Below, piece by piece: positions 26,602-35,601 of a stretch of DNA of 64,000 nucleotides; the first letter of the stretch is position 1; every line of letters begins with the position of its first letter. The notes under the pieces were generated by a model, which saw nothing but the letters and a program-made list of their open reading frames with translations, had not been told where the DNA came from and made no database searches. The translations under genes and the position numbers were made by a program. This DNA comes from Burkholderiales bacterium (GTDB lineage Bacteria; Pseudomonadota; Gammaproteobacteria; Burkholderiales; Usitatibacteraceae): the NCBI GenBank assembly GCA_025359985.1, contig JANYDB010000048.1, forward strand, positions 34,652 through 98,651, written 5' to 3'.

Positions 26602-27810
26602 ATGACGCCCACAGATTTAAGAGATGCGGAGCACGCAAATTTGAATTCATCTGCATCCGCATCTTCAAACGAGCGTTCGGCTGAAGAGGGCGCGGCACTG
26701 GCTGATAAGGCCATCGCGAACCCATCTGCGAACGATCAAGCCGCCACTTTCCCCGGCGAGTTACTGCGTGCCGCAAGAGAAAAATCCGGGCTCTCAATCG
26801 GTGATGTGGCGACCCGTTTGCGGATGGCCGTCCGTCAGGTCGAAGCGCTGGAAAAGGCAGATTATACGAGCCTGCCATCGGGCACTTTTTTGCGCGGTTT
26901 CGTGCGCAATTATGCCAAAGTGGTTCACGCCGATCCAGCGCGCGCCATCTTTTTGCTTGAGCAGACTCACAGCAGTGCCACCGTGTCAAAAGCCGCTACG
27001 ATTTTGGTGCCCAATCAGGATATTAAAATTAATATCGGGCCTCGTGAGATGGCCTCGCCCAAGGCGCGCATTGCGATCGCTGCAGGGGTGCTGGTGCTGC
27101 TCGCTTGTGCAGCCTGGTACTGGTGGGAATTCATTCGGCCTAATTTGGCGGAAGGTGGGCGCGCTAAACCAGCTGCCGAGACGGTTTCGGCAACTACGAC
27201 ACCTGCAGCATCCACCACCGCGCCCATAGATAATTCCAGCCTCATCATGGCCCCTTCGGCTATAGACGCTGCAGGTAAAGAAGCGCAAACCATACAGGCC
27301 ATTCAAGCCAGCGAAAGAATCATTGAAAATTCTAAATCAGAACCCGTTGTGCAGCCCACGACTGCCCCAAACTCTAGCGCTGGCGCGGGCTCCAAGCCTG
27401 CCACCACGGTAAGCGCGCCGCTCCCATCACTAAAATCAGTAGTTCCGCTAGCAGTGAACGGAACGCCAATACCTGCCGGTATATCCGCCGCATCGCCGCA
27501 ATCCGTAGTCACGGCGCCAGTCGCAGCTATGCCCGCAGTAACAGCCAATGCGACAATGCCCCGCACCACCGGCACCAGCACCTTAGGCTTTACATTCTCG
27601 GGCGATTCCTGGATAGAAGTCACAGACAGTACCGGCAAAACTATCCTCTCCCGTCGCTACAAAGCAGGCGATGCAGATGAAGCCGCAGGCCGCGCACCGT
27701 TTTCAGTCGTGATCGGCAAGGCTGGCGTAACGCGCATGGCTTACAACGGCAAGGAATTTGATTTAACACCGTATACCAAGCTGGCGGTTGCGCGCGTCAC
27801 TGTAAAATAG
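26602..27810 (+). CDS. rodZ: Cytoskeletal protein RodZ
   Basis: 402 residues from ATG 26602. Residues about 50-120 form an HTH of the HTH_25 type (FPGELLRAAREKSGLSIGDVATRLRMAVRQVEALE; FLRGFVRNYAKVV). One membrane helix lies at about 154-174 (AIAAGVLVLLACAAWYWW). A long Ala/Thr/Pro linker leads to a periplasmic DUF4115 domain (SWIEVTDSTGKTILSRRYKAG). RodZ links MreB to the elongation machinery and keeps rod shape. It is encoded just upstream of ispG, as in many proteobacteria. Confidence 0.95.
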   Translation: MTPTDLRDAEHANLNSSASASSNERSAEEGAALADKAIANPSANDQAATFPGELLRAAREKSGLSIGDVATRLRMAVRQVEALEKADYTSLPSGTFLRGFVRNYAKVVHADPARAIFLLEQTHSSATVSKAATILVPNQDIKINIGPREMASPKARIAIAAGVLVLLACAAWYWWEFIRPNLAEGGRAKPAAETVSATTTPAASTTAPIDNSSLIMAPSAIDAAGKEAQTIQAIQASERIIENSKSEPVVQPTTAPNSSAGAGSKPATTVSAPLPSLKSVVPLAVNGTPIPAGISAASPQSVVTAPVAAMPAVTANATMPRTTGTSTLGFTFSGDSWIEVTDSTGKTILSRRYKAGDADEAAGRAPFSVVIGKAGVTRMAYNGKEFDLTPYTKLAVARVTVK

Positions 27811-27895
27811 TGGCGCTACATAAAAGCATTGTTGTTATTGTTTTTAAAGTCCGGAACCTGAAATTCAGAACCTAACGTTTTTTAAAAATTAAATC

Positions 27896-29173
27896 ATGTT
27901 TAACCCTATTCTGCGTCGTAAATCCCGCCAAGTAAAAGTGGGCCATGTGTTAGTCGGTGGCGATGCGCCCGTCATGGTGCAATCCATGACCAATACCGAT
28001 ACCGAAGATATTGCCGGCACCGTCAAGCAGGTGGCCGAGCTGGCCCGCGCAGGCTCGGAAGTTGTGCGCATTACGGTAAATACACTGGCGGCTGCGCGTG
28101 CCGTGCCTGAGATTCGTCGACAGCTCGACGCCATGGGAGTGAATGTGCCGCTGGTCGGTGACTTCCATTTCAACGGTCACAAACTATTAACTGAGGTGCC
28201 TGATTGCGCCGTTGCACTCGCTAAATTGCGCATTAATCCCGGCAATGTCGGGCAGGGCAGTAAACGCGATGACCAATTTGGCGTGATGATTCAAACCGCA
28301 ATTAAATTTGATAAACCCGTGCGTATTGGCGTTAATTGGGGATCACTCGATCCCGAATTGATCGCGCGCATGATGGATGAAAACGGCCAACTCGCCGAGC
28401 CGAAAGAAGCCGACGCGGTGATGCGCGAGGCGCTCATTGTCTCCGCACTTGAGAGTGCTGCCAAAGCTGAAGCGCTGGGCCTGGCAGGCGATAAAATTAT
28501 TCTGTCTTGCAAGGTCAGCGCCGTGCAGGATTTGATTGCGGTCTATCGTGATCTTGCCGGGCGCTGCGATTACCCGCTGCATTTGGGGCTGACTGAAGCG
28601 GGTATGGGCTCGAAAGGTATTGTCGCCTCCACTGCCGCGCTGTCGGTGCTGCTGCAGGAAGGTATCGGTGACACCATTCGCATCTCGCTTACGCCGGAAC
28701 CTAATGGTGATCGCAGCAAGGAAGTCATCGTCGCGCAAGAAATTTTACAGACCATGGGACTGCGTGCATTTACGCCGATGGTCGCCGCCTGCCCCGGTTG
28801 TGGCCGCACCACCAGCACCTATTTTCAGGAGCTGGCCGAGAGTATCCAGTCGTATTTGCGTAATCAAATGCCGATCTGGAAAAGCCAGTATCCTGGCGTT
28901 GAAGACATGCATGTGGCGGTGATGGGCTGCGTGGTCAATGGCCCCGGTGAATCCAAACTCGCCAACATCGGCATTTCGCTACCAGGCTCCGGCGAACGAC
29001 CGGTCGCGCCGGTTTATATCGATGGCGAAAAAGCCGTCACCCTCAAAGGCGACAAGATCGCCGAAGAATTTCAAACGCTGGTGGATGACTATGTCGCCAA
29101 AACCTACGCGCCCGGTGCAGTTCGTAAAACCACCAGCCGCCGGAAAGAGATTCCGATTAAGCAGATTGCTTGA
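27896..29173 (+). CDS. ispG: 4-hydroxy-3-methylbut-2-en-1-yl diphosphate synthase (flavodoxin)
   Basis: 425 residues. This is the iron-sulfur enzyme of the MEP isoprenoid pathway that converts MEcPP to HMBPP. Seen are [24 protein letters not shown] at the N-terminus (split here as a described region), [21 protein letters not shown], and the cluster-binding cysteines in [10 protein letters not shown] and the later [12 protein letters not shown]. The length fits the proteobacterial form. hisS, often next in this run, is absent; tmRNA and repeat-rich DNA follow instead. Confidence 0.98.
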   Translation: MFNPILRRKSRQVKVGHVLVGGDAPVMVQSMTNTDTEDIAGTVKQVAELARAGSEVVRITVNTLAAARAVPEIRRQLDAMGVNVPLVGDFHFNGHKLLTEVPDCAVALAKLRINPGNVGQGSKRDDQFGVMIQTAIKFDKPVRIGVNWGSLDPELIARMMDENGQLAEPKEADAVMREALIVSALESAAKAEALGLAGDKIILSCKVSAVQDLIAVYRDLAGRCDYPLHLGLTEAGMGSKGIVASTAALSVLLQEGIGDTIRISLTPEPNGDRSKEVIVAQEILQTMGLRAFTPMVAACPGCGRTTSTYFQELAESIQSYLRNQMPIWKSQYPGVEDMHVAVMGCVVNGPGESKLANIGISLPGSGERPVAPVYIDGEKAVTLKGDKIAEEFQTLVDDYVAKTYAPGAVRKTTSRRKEIPIKQIA

Positions 29174-29598
29174 TGGTTAAGATCAAGGCGAAAAAATTCG
29201 GTGCTTGCAGTTTCAGCAAAAAATTAAACATTCGCCCAGAGTGGCAAGGCGTTTCGGTCGCCTGTTTTGATCCTCGATCTTTTCATACTCGCTCAAGGTT
29301 TTTATCCCCCAATATCTTCGTTGCCTTTAGTACTTGGTCGAAATCCTAGTCGATTTTTTTGAGTGTTGTTGAGTTCTACATATTCGGCTAGTTCAGTTTT
29401 GACCTTACTCCACTGAGTAGATTTTCTTGGCGCCTATCCTTTAGCGCTCAACGCTGTTGAGGTTGGTGTTTAGCCTTAAACTGATTGATTACTTTGTCGA
29501 AATTTCTCTCAATATCCGGTCATGCGCGATCTGGGATTTCCCGAATTCACTCATCACTTGCGCTCGGCAATTTCTGCCATAAAGATTCCCCCATCCTT
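29174..29598. other. Gene-free stretch with a possible transposase remnant
   Basis: No intact gene is seen. On the minus strand around 29314-29430 a short open piece reads PRKSTQWSKVKTELAEYVEL. Its start resembles the PRKPPAEWSKVKHQL segment of the IS30 transposase at 6718-7671. The frame is closed after about 43 codons. The match is short, so this is only a possible decayed IS fragment. Confidence 0.35.
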
Positions 29599-29611
29599 AC
29601 CGGACCCGAAT

Positions 29612-29699
29612 TCAATTCTGCTAAATCGATCAACAAACAATAACGCCACCCGATAAAGCTGGGTGGCATGTTCATTTACGGGTGGAGCCTAAGGGAATC
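29612..29699. repeat. Distal imperfect copy of the tmRNA 3' end plus terminator
   Basis: This 88-bp segment aligns with 29895-29983. It contains the same TTCAATTCTG, ATCGATCAACAAACAATAAC, GCCACCCGATAAAGCTGGG and GGTGGAGCC blocks, ending in GGGAATC. The right hairpin arm has decayed (GCATGTTCATTT instead of GCGTTATTGTTTGTT), and the tmRNA-end part shows GCCTAAGGG for GCCGGCGGG. It looks like a second attachment-site copy left by an element that used the tmRNA 3' end. Confidence 0.75.
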
Positions 29700-29892
29700 T
29701 TTTTGCGATGAGGCCGCAAAAGCCACCTCGCGCCTGGCAAGGCGCTCGGATTCGTGAGGCATAAAACAAGCCGCAGGGCTTGTTTTATGTCCGCACCTGG
29801 CTCGCGCTGAGTCTCGCCTGTTTTTCTGGCGTTGAAGCGCGCAGGCGCTTCAACGAATTCCCAGAAAAACTCCCGCGTCCGTACCGGACGCG
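29700..29892. repeat. Cluster of five perfect hairpins between the repeat copies
   Basis: In order: TTTTGCG/CGCAAAA (29701-29721); GCGCCT/AGGCGC (29730-29745); ATAAAACAAGCC/GGCTTGTTTTAT with loop GCAG (29761-29788); TTTTTCTGG/CCAGAAAAA (29821-29869) enclosing TTGAAGCGC/GCGCTTCAA with loop GCAG; and CGCGTCCG/CGGACGCG (29874-29892). Two stems share the same GCAG loop. An 82-codon minus-strand frame crosses the region, but it is explained by these repeats. Confidence 0.8.
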
Positions 29893-29894
29893 GT

Positions 29895-29983
29895 TTCAAT
29901 TCTGCAAAATCGATCAACAAACAATAACGCCACCCGATAAAGCTGGGTGGCGTTATTGTTTGTTGGTGGAGCCGGCGGGAATC
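29895..29983. repeat. Proximal copy of the duplicated tmRNA 3' end plus terminator
   Basis: This is the functional copy. It spans the last 20 bases of tmRNA, its terminator hairpin and about 20 bases beyond. The partner is 29612-29699, a spacing of 283-284 bp. Confidence 0.75.
29916..29964 (-). terminator. tmRNA terminator, perfect 20-bp stem
   Basis: The arms AACAAACAATAACGCCACCC (29916-29935) and GGGTGGCGTTATTGTTTGTT (29945-29964) pair perfectly around a 9-nt loop. On the minus strand the stem starts at the CCA end of tmRNA and finishes in a T-rich arm. Confidence 0.85.
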
Positions 29984-30338
29984 GAACCCGCGTCCGCAAG
30001 CCCTCTACAGGCCGCTCTACATACTTAGATCCCCGTATTTAGTTCTGACCGCATGCACGCCAATGGGCGGGCTTGCATGCAGCGAGCCACCTTAGTTTAA
30101 CTTCACACCAAGTGGCCCGATGTGAAGCGATCCTCGTTAATGACTCTGCTGTGTGACTGTACAAGTACAGCTACACCCGGCGTTGAGGCCCACCGGTGCA
30201 GAGTCCAGCCGGTATTAAGCGGCTAGAGCGTAGTTTTCGTCGTTTGCGACTATATGTTTGCGGTTGTATTTACGAGGTGACCACCCCTCGGTATGCACGG
30301 TTCTGCTTTGATGCCCACGTCGAAACCAGGTCGGCCCC
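29964..30338 (-). ncRNA. ssrA: Transfer-messenger RNA (tmRNA)
   Basis: The minus-strand RNA is about 375 nt. The 5' end is GGGGCCGACCTGGTTTCGACG. The 3' end is GGGTTCGATTCCCGCCGGC followed by TCCACCA. The acceptor stem pairs GGGGCCG with CGGCTCC (one G-U), and the T-loop GGTTCGATTCC is intact. The tag frame starts with GCA at 30245-30247 and reads ANDENYALAA, then TAA at 30215-30217. The tag is typical of betaproteobacteria. tmRNA rescues stalled ribosomes together with SmpB and marks the nascent chain for ClpXP. The 3' end is a known integration target, and here it is duplicated downstream. Confidence 0.97.
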
Positions 30339-30430
30339 AGATTCTTTGTGTTCGCTATTATCTCATAGAGATGTGGTCGGGGTAGACGGTTTTCAAGAGT
30401 GCGATAAATTGGGAGTTTAGAGTTTAGAAT

Positions 30431-31096
30431 TTAGAGCAGCGCGACAATATCGCCGGGCGCTTGGATGGAGAGGGTAGCGTTCCAAGTTTGGGGATCGCTA
30501 TCGCCCAAATAGCCGTAAAGAGCAGCCACACTGCGCATGCCAGCGGCGTGTGCGGCTTGGATATCGCGTAAATCATCACCGATATAAAGGCAGTGTGCGG
30601 GATCAATCTGCATGAGTTTGGCGGCGTGGAGTAGCGGGTCAGGATAGGGTTTGGCACGGGCGCAGGTGTCGCCGCTGACGATGCAGGCGGCGCGCATCTC
30701 GACGCCGAATGCACGCATCAGCGGGGCGCTGTGGCGGGTTATTTTGTTGGTAACAATACCCCATGCAATATTGCGCTGCTCAAGCAAGGTGACGGTTTCC
30801 AGCATGCCATCAAACAGCGTGGAGTGAACACAAATGGCGCGCTCGTATTCGATCAGAAACGCTTCGCGCAGCTCGGTAAAGTTTGCTTCGCCCGGTTTGA
30901 CGTCAAAGGCCGCCGCAACCATGCCGCGAGCGCCGTTTGAAACATGGGGGCGAAGCTGGGCCAGGGGTAGCGCGGGCATGCCGTGATCGCCACGCACGGC
31001 GTTGATGGCGCGAGCCATATCAGGTGCGGTGTCGGCAAAGGTGCCGTCCAAATCAAACAGTACCGCTTTGACTGCTATCGATGGCGAGCTGTGCAC
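30431..31096 (-). CDS. gph: Phosphoglycolate phosphatase, HAD family
   Basis: 221 residues from GTG at 31094-31096. The open frame extends about 90 codons further into the DUF1501 gene, but that extension has no family match and would overlap it. With this start the gene begins 4 nt after the DUF1501 stop and has normal Gph length. HAD motif I is VLFDLDGTFADTAPD (DGTF instead of the usual DGTL), motif II is WGIVTNK, and motif IV is YIGDDLRDIQAAHAAGM. It dephosphorylates 2-phosphoglycolate. It is co-directional with DUF1501, ubiG and the amidohydrolase in one close run; ubiG next to gph is common. Confidence 0.92.
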   Translation of the reverse strand: MHSSPSIAVKAVLFDLDGTFADTAPDMARAINAVRGDHGMPALPLAQLRPHVSNGARGMVAAAFDVKPGEANFTELREAFLIEYERAICVHSTLFDGMLETVTLLEQRNIAWGIVTNKITRHSAPLMRAFGVEMRAACIVSGDTCARAKPYPDPLLHAAKLMQIDPAHCLYIGDDLRDIQAAHAAGMRSVAALYGYLGDSDPQTWNATLSIQAPGDIVALL

Positions 31097-31100
31097 TTGC

Positions 31101-32270
31101 CTACGCTTTGAGTAAATCAAGTGGCTTGAAACGGCGATCAAAAACGCCGTTAGCGCTGCCGCCCCACCAATTTTCGATGATGGTGGTATGAAGCTGGCGG
31201 TAATCAATGACAGGGGGCGGCCCGTCAAGCGAGAACACATCAACCACCGGCAACGCTTCGCCGTGAAGACCACCTTTGACGCGACCGCCGACGATAAACT
31301 GCGCGCTGGCCCAGCCATGATGAGTGCCGTTGTCGATATTCTCTTTGGGCGAGCGTCCGAATTCATCATAGGTCGCTACCAGGGTTTCGTTCCAGCGTCC
31401 GATTTCAATCATGCCTGTGCGTAACGCGGCGATGCCCGTCGCCAAACGCGCCAATGCCGTGCCGTGATATTTGAGTTGGGCCCAATGAGTGTCAAACGCA
31501 TGGTGCTGGTCGCCATCAAGCGCATTGAGCGTGATGTGAATCACCGGCGGCGCGATGCCTGCAGCGGCAAGCTGGACGGTGGCTTTCAGGGCATCGCCGA
31601 ATGCGTCTGTAGGAAACCTGGTTTTGAGTGTGACAGCATCCTGCTGTATGAAGTTTTTTTCGGCGGCTTCGGCAGGGCGGGTGGCCACGTGTTTAGTACC
31701 GATAATGCGATGCTGTGCAAGCCATTCGGACGGATGCTGCATCTGGACCACACGCAGTTTCTGGCCGCGGAATGGACCCATTGGATCGGCTTCACGAATA
31801 TCCAAATCATCAAAAGCAATTGCATCGAGTTGCAGTGCTGGCTGCGGATTTTTAAGCAGCGCACGCGTTATCCAGCCGGTGTCCAGATATTCGTTGAGGC
31901 TCGCGCCGGTGAATTGCATTTCAAGATCACGATAGTGCTGGTTGGTAATTTCCTGCTGGCCAATGCCTTGCACGAGCGCGACTTCGCTGGCGCCCCAGGC
32001 GGGCATGAGCGCTTTGAGTGAGGGGTGAAAACCGTGCGTATCTGTAACCTGAATCAGATCTTCACCACGCAGCGCCAGAGTCGGACGGAGTTTTTTATAT
32101 TTGCCATTGGTGTGCGGTACAAAGGTGTTGTACGCATCATTACCGCCCTTAAGATAAATCAGTACCAGCAGTTTTTGTGCAGCGTCTGTTGACGCAAATA
32201 TTGGGCCACTCCACGGTGAACAGATCAATGGCAGGCTGGCGAATGCGGTGATGAAGTCTCGGCGGTTCAT
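31101..32270 (-). CDS. DUF1501 family protein, Tat-exported
   Basis: 389 residues. The start MNRRDFITAFASLPLICS carries a twin-arginine-like motif (NRRDFI) and a hydrophobic segment. The body has KLLVLIYLKGGNDAYNTFVPH, LVQGIGQQEITNQHYRDLEMQ, YDEFGRSPKENIDNGTHHGW and VGGRVKGGLHG, the set typical of DUF1501, which belongs to the alkaline phosphatase/sulfatase-like fold. The function of this family is not established. A DUF1800 partner, usually adjacent, is absent. It sits between ubiG and gph with 4-28 nt gaps, so it is probably in the same transcript. Confidence 0.88.
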   Translation of the reverse strand: MNRRDFITAFASLPLICSPWSGPIFASTDAAQKLLVLIYLKGGNDAYNTFVPHTNGKYKKLRPTLALRGEDLIQVTDTHGFHPSLKALMPAWGASEVALVQGIGQQEITNQHYRDLEMQFTGASLNEYLDTGWITRALLKNPQPALQLDAIAFDDLDIREADPMGPFRGQKLRVVQMQHPSEWLAQHRIIGTKHVATRPAEAAEKNFIQQDAVTLKTRFPTDAFGDALKATVQLAAAGIAPPVIHITLNALDGDQHHAFDTHWAQLKYHGTALARLATGIAALRTGMIEIGRWNETLVATYDEFGRSPKENIDNGTHHGWASAQFIVGGRVKGGLHGEALPVVDVFSLDGPPPVIDYRQLHTTIIENWWGGSANGVFDRRFKPLDLLKA

Positions 32271-32297
32271 GGCTTACTGGATAAATAGGATTAAATG

Positions 32298-33029
32298 TTA
32301 AGCAGGTTTGTGGCAGGTAACAATATAATTTACCGACACATCATCATTAAGCGCGTAGCGCTTGGTGAAAGGATTGTAGGTCATTCCGGTCAGGGCTGAT
32401 ACCGTTAACCCTGCTTCGCGCACCATGGCGGCCAATTCGGCAGGCGTGATGAAGCGTTTGTATTCGTGCGTACCTTTGGGCAACAGGTTCAATACATATT
32501 CAGCGCCAACGATGGCAAACAAAAATGATTTTGGGTTGCGATTAAGTGTGGAAAAAAATACCCATCCGCCCGGCTTGGCGAGCTTGGCAGCAGCACGGAT
32601 AGTGGAGGCAGGCTCGGGCACATGCTCAAGCATTTCCATACAGCATACGCAGTCAAAATTGTCGGGTTGTTCATCGGCGATTTGCTCGGCGGCCACGAGT
32701 CGGTAATCAACTTTTTGCCCGCTCTCGAGCAAATGTAATTGAGCCACTTTCAGCGGCTTTTCCGAAAGATCTATGCCGGTCACATCGGCACCACGTACGG
32801 CCATGCTCTCCGCTAAAATCCCGCCACCGCAACCGATATCGATAACGCGTTTGCCGCTGAGGCCGACCAGCTTGTCAATGTGATTTAAACGCAGCGGATT
32901 AATATCGTGAAGCGGTTTGAATTCGCTATGCGGATCCCACCAGCGCGAGGCCAGTGCGCCGAATTTTGCAAGTTCGGCCGGATCAACATTGGTATTTTCA
33001 TTTGTGTTGGTAAGGGTTTGCGCGTTCAT
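32298..33029 (-). CDS. ubiG: Bifunctional ubiquinone biosynthesis O-methyltransferase
   Basis: 243 residues from ATG at 33027-33029 ([20 protein letters not shown]), just 2 nt from the stop of the upstream amidohydrolase. A longer frame exists but would overlap that gene. UbiG carries out both O-methylations in ubiquinone synthesis. Seen are [22 protein letters not shown], the SAM-binding [29 protein letters not shown] and [12 protein letters not shown], all diagnostic. Confidence 0.97.
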   Translation of the reverse strand: MNAQTLTNTNENTNVDPAELAKFGALASRWWDPHSEFKPLHDINPLRLNHIDKLVGLSGKRVIDIGCGGGILAESMAVRGADVTGIDLSEKPLKVAQLHLLESGQKVDYRLVAAEQIADEQPDNFDCVCCMEMLEHVPEPASTIRAAAKLAKPGGWVFFSTLNRNPKSFLFAIVGAEYVLNLLPKGTHEYKRFITPAELAAMVREAGLTVSALTGMTYNPFTKRYALNDDVSVNYIVTCHKPA

Positions 33030-33031
33030 TT

Positions 33032-34366
33032 TCAATACTTCCTGAAACGTTCCTGCCACCGGGCAGCTTTTGTTTTTAGCTCACTCATGTCGAGTTGTGT
33101 CAGAACACGATTATCCAGCAAGAGTTCCCCTGCGACCCAGCTATGTGAGACATGCTCGCGACCAGCGGCATGGAATAAATGCGATGCAGGATCGTAGCAG
33201 GGTTGAGTTTCAATACTCGATAGATCAACTGCGATCATGTCGGCGGCTTTACCGGGAACAAGTGAACCAATTTCATCGTCCCATCCTAGCGCCTTGGCGG
33301 CATTGAGTGTGGCCATTGCCAACGCCTGATGCGCGGGTAGCGCCGAAGCATCGCCTGAAATACCTTTTTGCAGCAGCGATGCAAGACGGGTTTCGGTGAG
33401 CATATCAAGCCGGTTATTACTGGCAGTGCCATCTGTGCCGACACCAACATTGACGCCTGCGTCTAGCATCGCTTTTACCGGCGCAATGCCGCTCGCGAGT
33501 TTGAGATTGGACACCGGGCAATGGGCTACATGCACGCCGGTGCGGGCGAACAACTCGATTTCGGCGTGATTCAGATGAACGCAATGCACTGCAATCAGGC
33601 TGGGATTCAACAGGCCCAGCTGATTTAATCGCTCGATAGGGCGCATCCCATATTGTTTTTCGCTGTCCGTAATTTCGGTCGCGGTTTCGTGAATGTGCAT
33701 CATGACGGGCACATCCATTTCACTACCGATCGTCATAATGCGCTGAAAGGTTTTATCGCTGACGGTGTAGGGCGCGTGCGGTGCCAGCATCAGCTTCAAA
33801 CGCGGTTCAGCTAAAAATGCTTCGCGTGTAGCAATGCCGCGGGCCAAATAGCCTTCCGCATCGGCAGCGTAGGGCGTCGGAAATTCAAGAATGGCGCCGC
33901 CCAAAGCGGCACGCATACCCGATTTGAGCGCGGCACGGGCGGCAACATCATGATAAAAATACATGTCAGCAAAACAGGTGGTGCCAGAGCGAATCATCTC
34001 CGCCGTGGCAAGCTCGGTACCATCAAATACATATTGCTCGGAAAGGTGTTTGGTCTCGGCCGGCCAGATATGATCCTGTAGCCACGCCATCAGCGGCGTG
34101 TCATCCGCCAGACCACGCATCATGGTCATGGCGGCATGCGTATGCAGATTAATCATCCCGGGTATCAGCACATGATGTGCGAGCTTGGTTTCAGGCGCGT
34201 CCGGATAACGCTGATGCGCGTCGGCAGTCAGTAAAATGGCAGCGATACGACCATTGGTCATAACAATACTATGGTGTTCAAGTACGATGTCACGCGGTTC
34301 AACCGGAATAATCCAGCGGGCGCTGATGATTTGGGTTGTACGGGTTTGAAAATCAGTCAAAGTCAT
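33032..34366 (-). CDS. TRZ/ATZ family amidohydrolase, likely MTA/SAH deaminase type
   Basis: 444 residues. Metal ligands typical of the amidohydrolase superfamily are visible: [30 protein letters not shown] and [24 protein letters not shown], followed by [17 protein letters not shown], is the MtaD-like signature, so the likely substrates are 5'-methylthioadenosine or S-adenosylhomocysteine. Substrate choice cannot be proven from sequence. Its place directly upstream of ubiG fits this: UbiG makes S-adenosylhomocysteine, which the deaminase could remove. It is probably the first gene of the minus-strand operon down to gph. Confidence 0.88.
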   Translation of the reverse strand: MTLTDFQTRTTQIISARWIIPVEPRDIVLEHHSIVMTNGRIAAILLTADAHQRYPDAPETKLAHHVLIPGMINLHTHAAMTMMRGLADDTPLMAWLQDHIWPAETKHLSEQYVFDGTELATAEMIRSGTTCFADMYFYHDVAARAALKSGMRAALGGAILEFPTPYAADAEGYLARGIATREAFLAEPRLKLMLAPHAPYTVSDKTFQRIMTIGSEMDVPVMMHIHETATEITDSEKQYGMRPIERLNQLGLLNPSLIAVHCVHLNHAEIELFARTGVHVAHCPVSNLKLASGIAPVKAMLDAGVNVGVGTDGTASNNRLDMLTETRLASLLQKGISGDASALPAHQALAMATLNAAKALGWDDEIGSLVPGKAADMIAVDLSSIETQPCYDPASHLFHAAGREHVSHSWVAGELLLDNRVLTQLDMSELKTKAARWQERFRKY

Positions 34367-34458
34367 TGCCGATCAAGAAAATGCAGGAAGTATGGACGAG
34401 GCTTATTGTTAAGCTGAAGGCCGCAAAACGGCAATCCGAAAACAGAACGTACAAACAA

Positions 34459-34485
34459 AAAAGCCCCGCTCACGCGGGGCTTTCT
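34459..34485 (-). terminator. Intrinsic terminator of the OmpA-like gene
   Basis: AAAGCCCCGC and GCGGGGCTTT pair around the loop TCAC, with an A-run on the left that reads as a T-run on the minus strand. It lies 15-40 bases past the OmpA-like stop. Confidence 0.9.
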
Positions 34486-34498
34486 GGTTTAAAACCAA

Positions 34499-35134
34499 TT
34501 ACTTGTTTCTTACACCTTTGAACTCAATGTCCACGCGGCGATTTTTGGCGCGACCTTCGGCGGTCTTGTTAGTTGCAACCGGCTGTGTTTCGCCTTTGCC
34601 TAAGGTGGTGATCTTAGCTGCTGGAACACCTTTGCTGACCATGTACTCTTTTACCGATGTAGCACGACGCTCGGAGAGCTTCTGGTTGTATGCATCAGTA
34701 CCCACCGAATCGGTATGGCCTGTAGCGATGACGACATCAATATCGAGGTCTTTCATTTTTGCCACGGCTTCATCAATCGATTTTTTGCCAGCTGGCTTCA
34801 ACACTGATTTATCGAAATCAAACAATGCTTCAGCTTGAATCGTGATCGATGCTTTTACCGAGGCAGGTGCGGCCGGTGCAGCTGGCGCTGCAGCAGCAGC
34901 AGGTGCCACTGGGGCGGCGGGTGCTGCAGGCGCGGCGGGTTTAGCAGGCTCTGCTTTTTTGGCTACACAATCAGGATGCTCAACGCTGAACTCGCTTCGG
35001 ACGCAAGCGCCTGAACCGTCACGTACCGGTTGGCCTTGTGAATCGAGCAAATTTGGCGTAACGCCAGCCATGGCTGCGCAAGCGGCCAGTGCGGGTGCTG
35101 CGGCGATCAATTTCGTGATCAAGGAACTCTTCAT
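34499..35134 (-). CDS. OmpA-like peptidoglycan-binding protein
   Basis: 211 residues. The signal peptide is MKSSLITKLIAAAPALAACAAMA. A short Cys-containing segment (GSGACVRSEFSVEHPDCVAK) and an Ala/Pro-rich linker (about residues 58-92) precede the C-terminal OmpA domain (ALFDFDKSVLKPAG; IATGHTDSVGTDAYNQKLSERRA; NRRVDIEF). The Asp and Arg residues that bind diaminopimelate are in place. There is no eight-stranded barrel, so it is not a full OmpA porin; this compact form is common in betaproteobacteria. It has its own terminator and lies divergent from gyrA across a 467-base gap. Confidence 0.92.
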   Translation of the reverse strand: MKSSLITKLIAAAPALAACAAMAGVTPNLLDSQGQPVRDGSGACVRSEFSVEHPDCVAKKAEPAKPAAPAAPAAPVAPAAAAAPAAPAAPASVKASITIQAEALFDFDKSVLKPAGKKSIDEAVAKMKDLDIDVVIATGHTDSVGTDAYNQKLSERRATSVKEYMVSKGVPAAKITTLGKGETQPVATNKTAEGRAKNRRVDIEFKGVRNK

Positions 35135-35601
35135 TTTGTACTCCCAAGAGAATTAAAAATTTTTGTTGTTTCAGCTGAATTCGGATTGGCCTACTTTAAT
35201 GCTGACCAGTAGTTGCGAGTTTCTGCGACTTCACAGCTTGCTATAAGAATGATCAACGTGCAATAGCGTACCGTACACGTCGAGACAACAACCGTTGCAA
35301 TTCTTGGCTATTGATTCCTAAATACTGGGTGGATGATACACGATTCATTTTGTCGGGCACAACCTTCACATGGCGTTTTGACAGCAGTCTTTCAACTTAA
35401 GTTGTAGATTAACAACAGATGTCAGAATGCAAGCATGACCACTACAGGTTGTGCTTTGAATGTCAACAAAAGCAGCATTGCTTGTGGTTTGGGCTGATTG
35501 ACGTGGCATTTTTACGATCAATATGCTAAGTTAGTGAGCCTGGCTATAGCCAAAGCGCATAAAAATCAATTACTTAGCTAGATTAACGAGAAGAGCCTGC
35601 C
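35135..35601. promoter_or_regulatory. Divergent promoter region of the OmpA-like gene and gyrA
   Basis: A 467-base non-coding gap between divergent genes. For gyrA, TTGACG (35498-35503), an 18-nt spacer and TATGCT (35522-35527) form a good sigma-70 promoter 75 bases upstream of the start. A second TTGACA at 35378-35383 has no well-spaced -10. The large gap leaves room for long leaders. No coding frame is seen. Confidence 0.6.

Noticed and set aside
29672..29920. 82-codon minus-strand open frame as a gene
   Set aside because: It lies wholly in the repeat and hairpin region, contains the att-like duplication at its start, and has no ribosome-binding site or family match.
30431..31369. Long form of Gph with a 91-residue N-terminal extension
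   Set aside because: The extension overlaps the DUF1501 gene in another frame and has no family match; GTG 31096 gives the normal Gph length.
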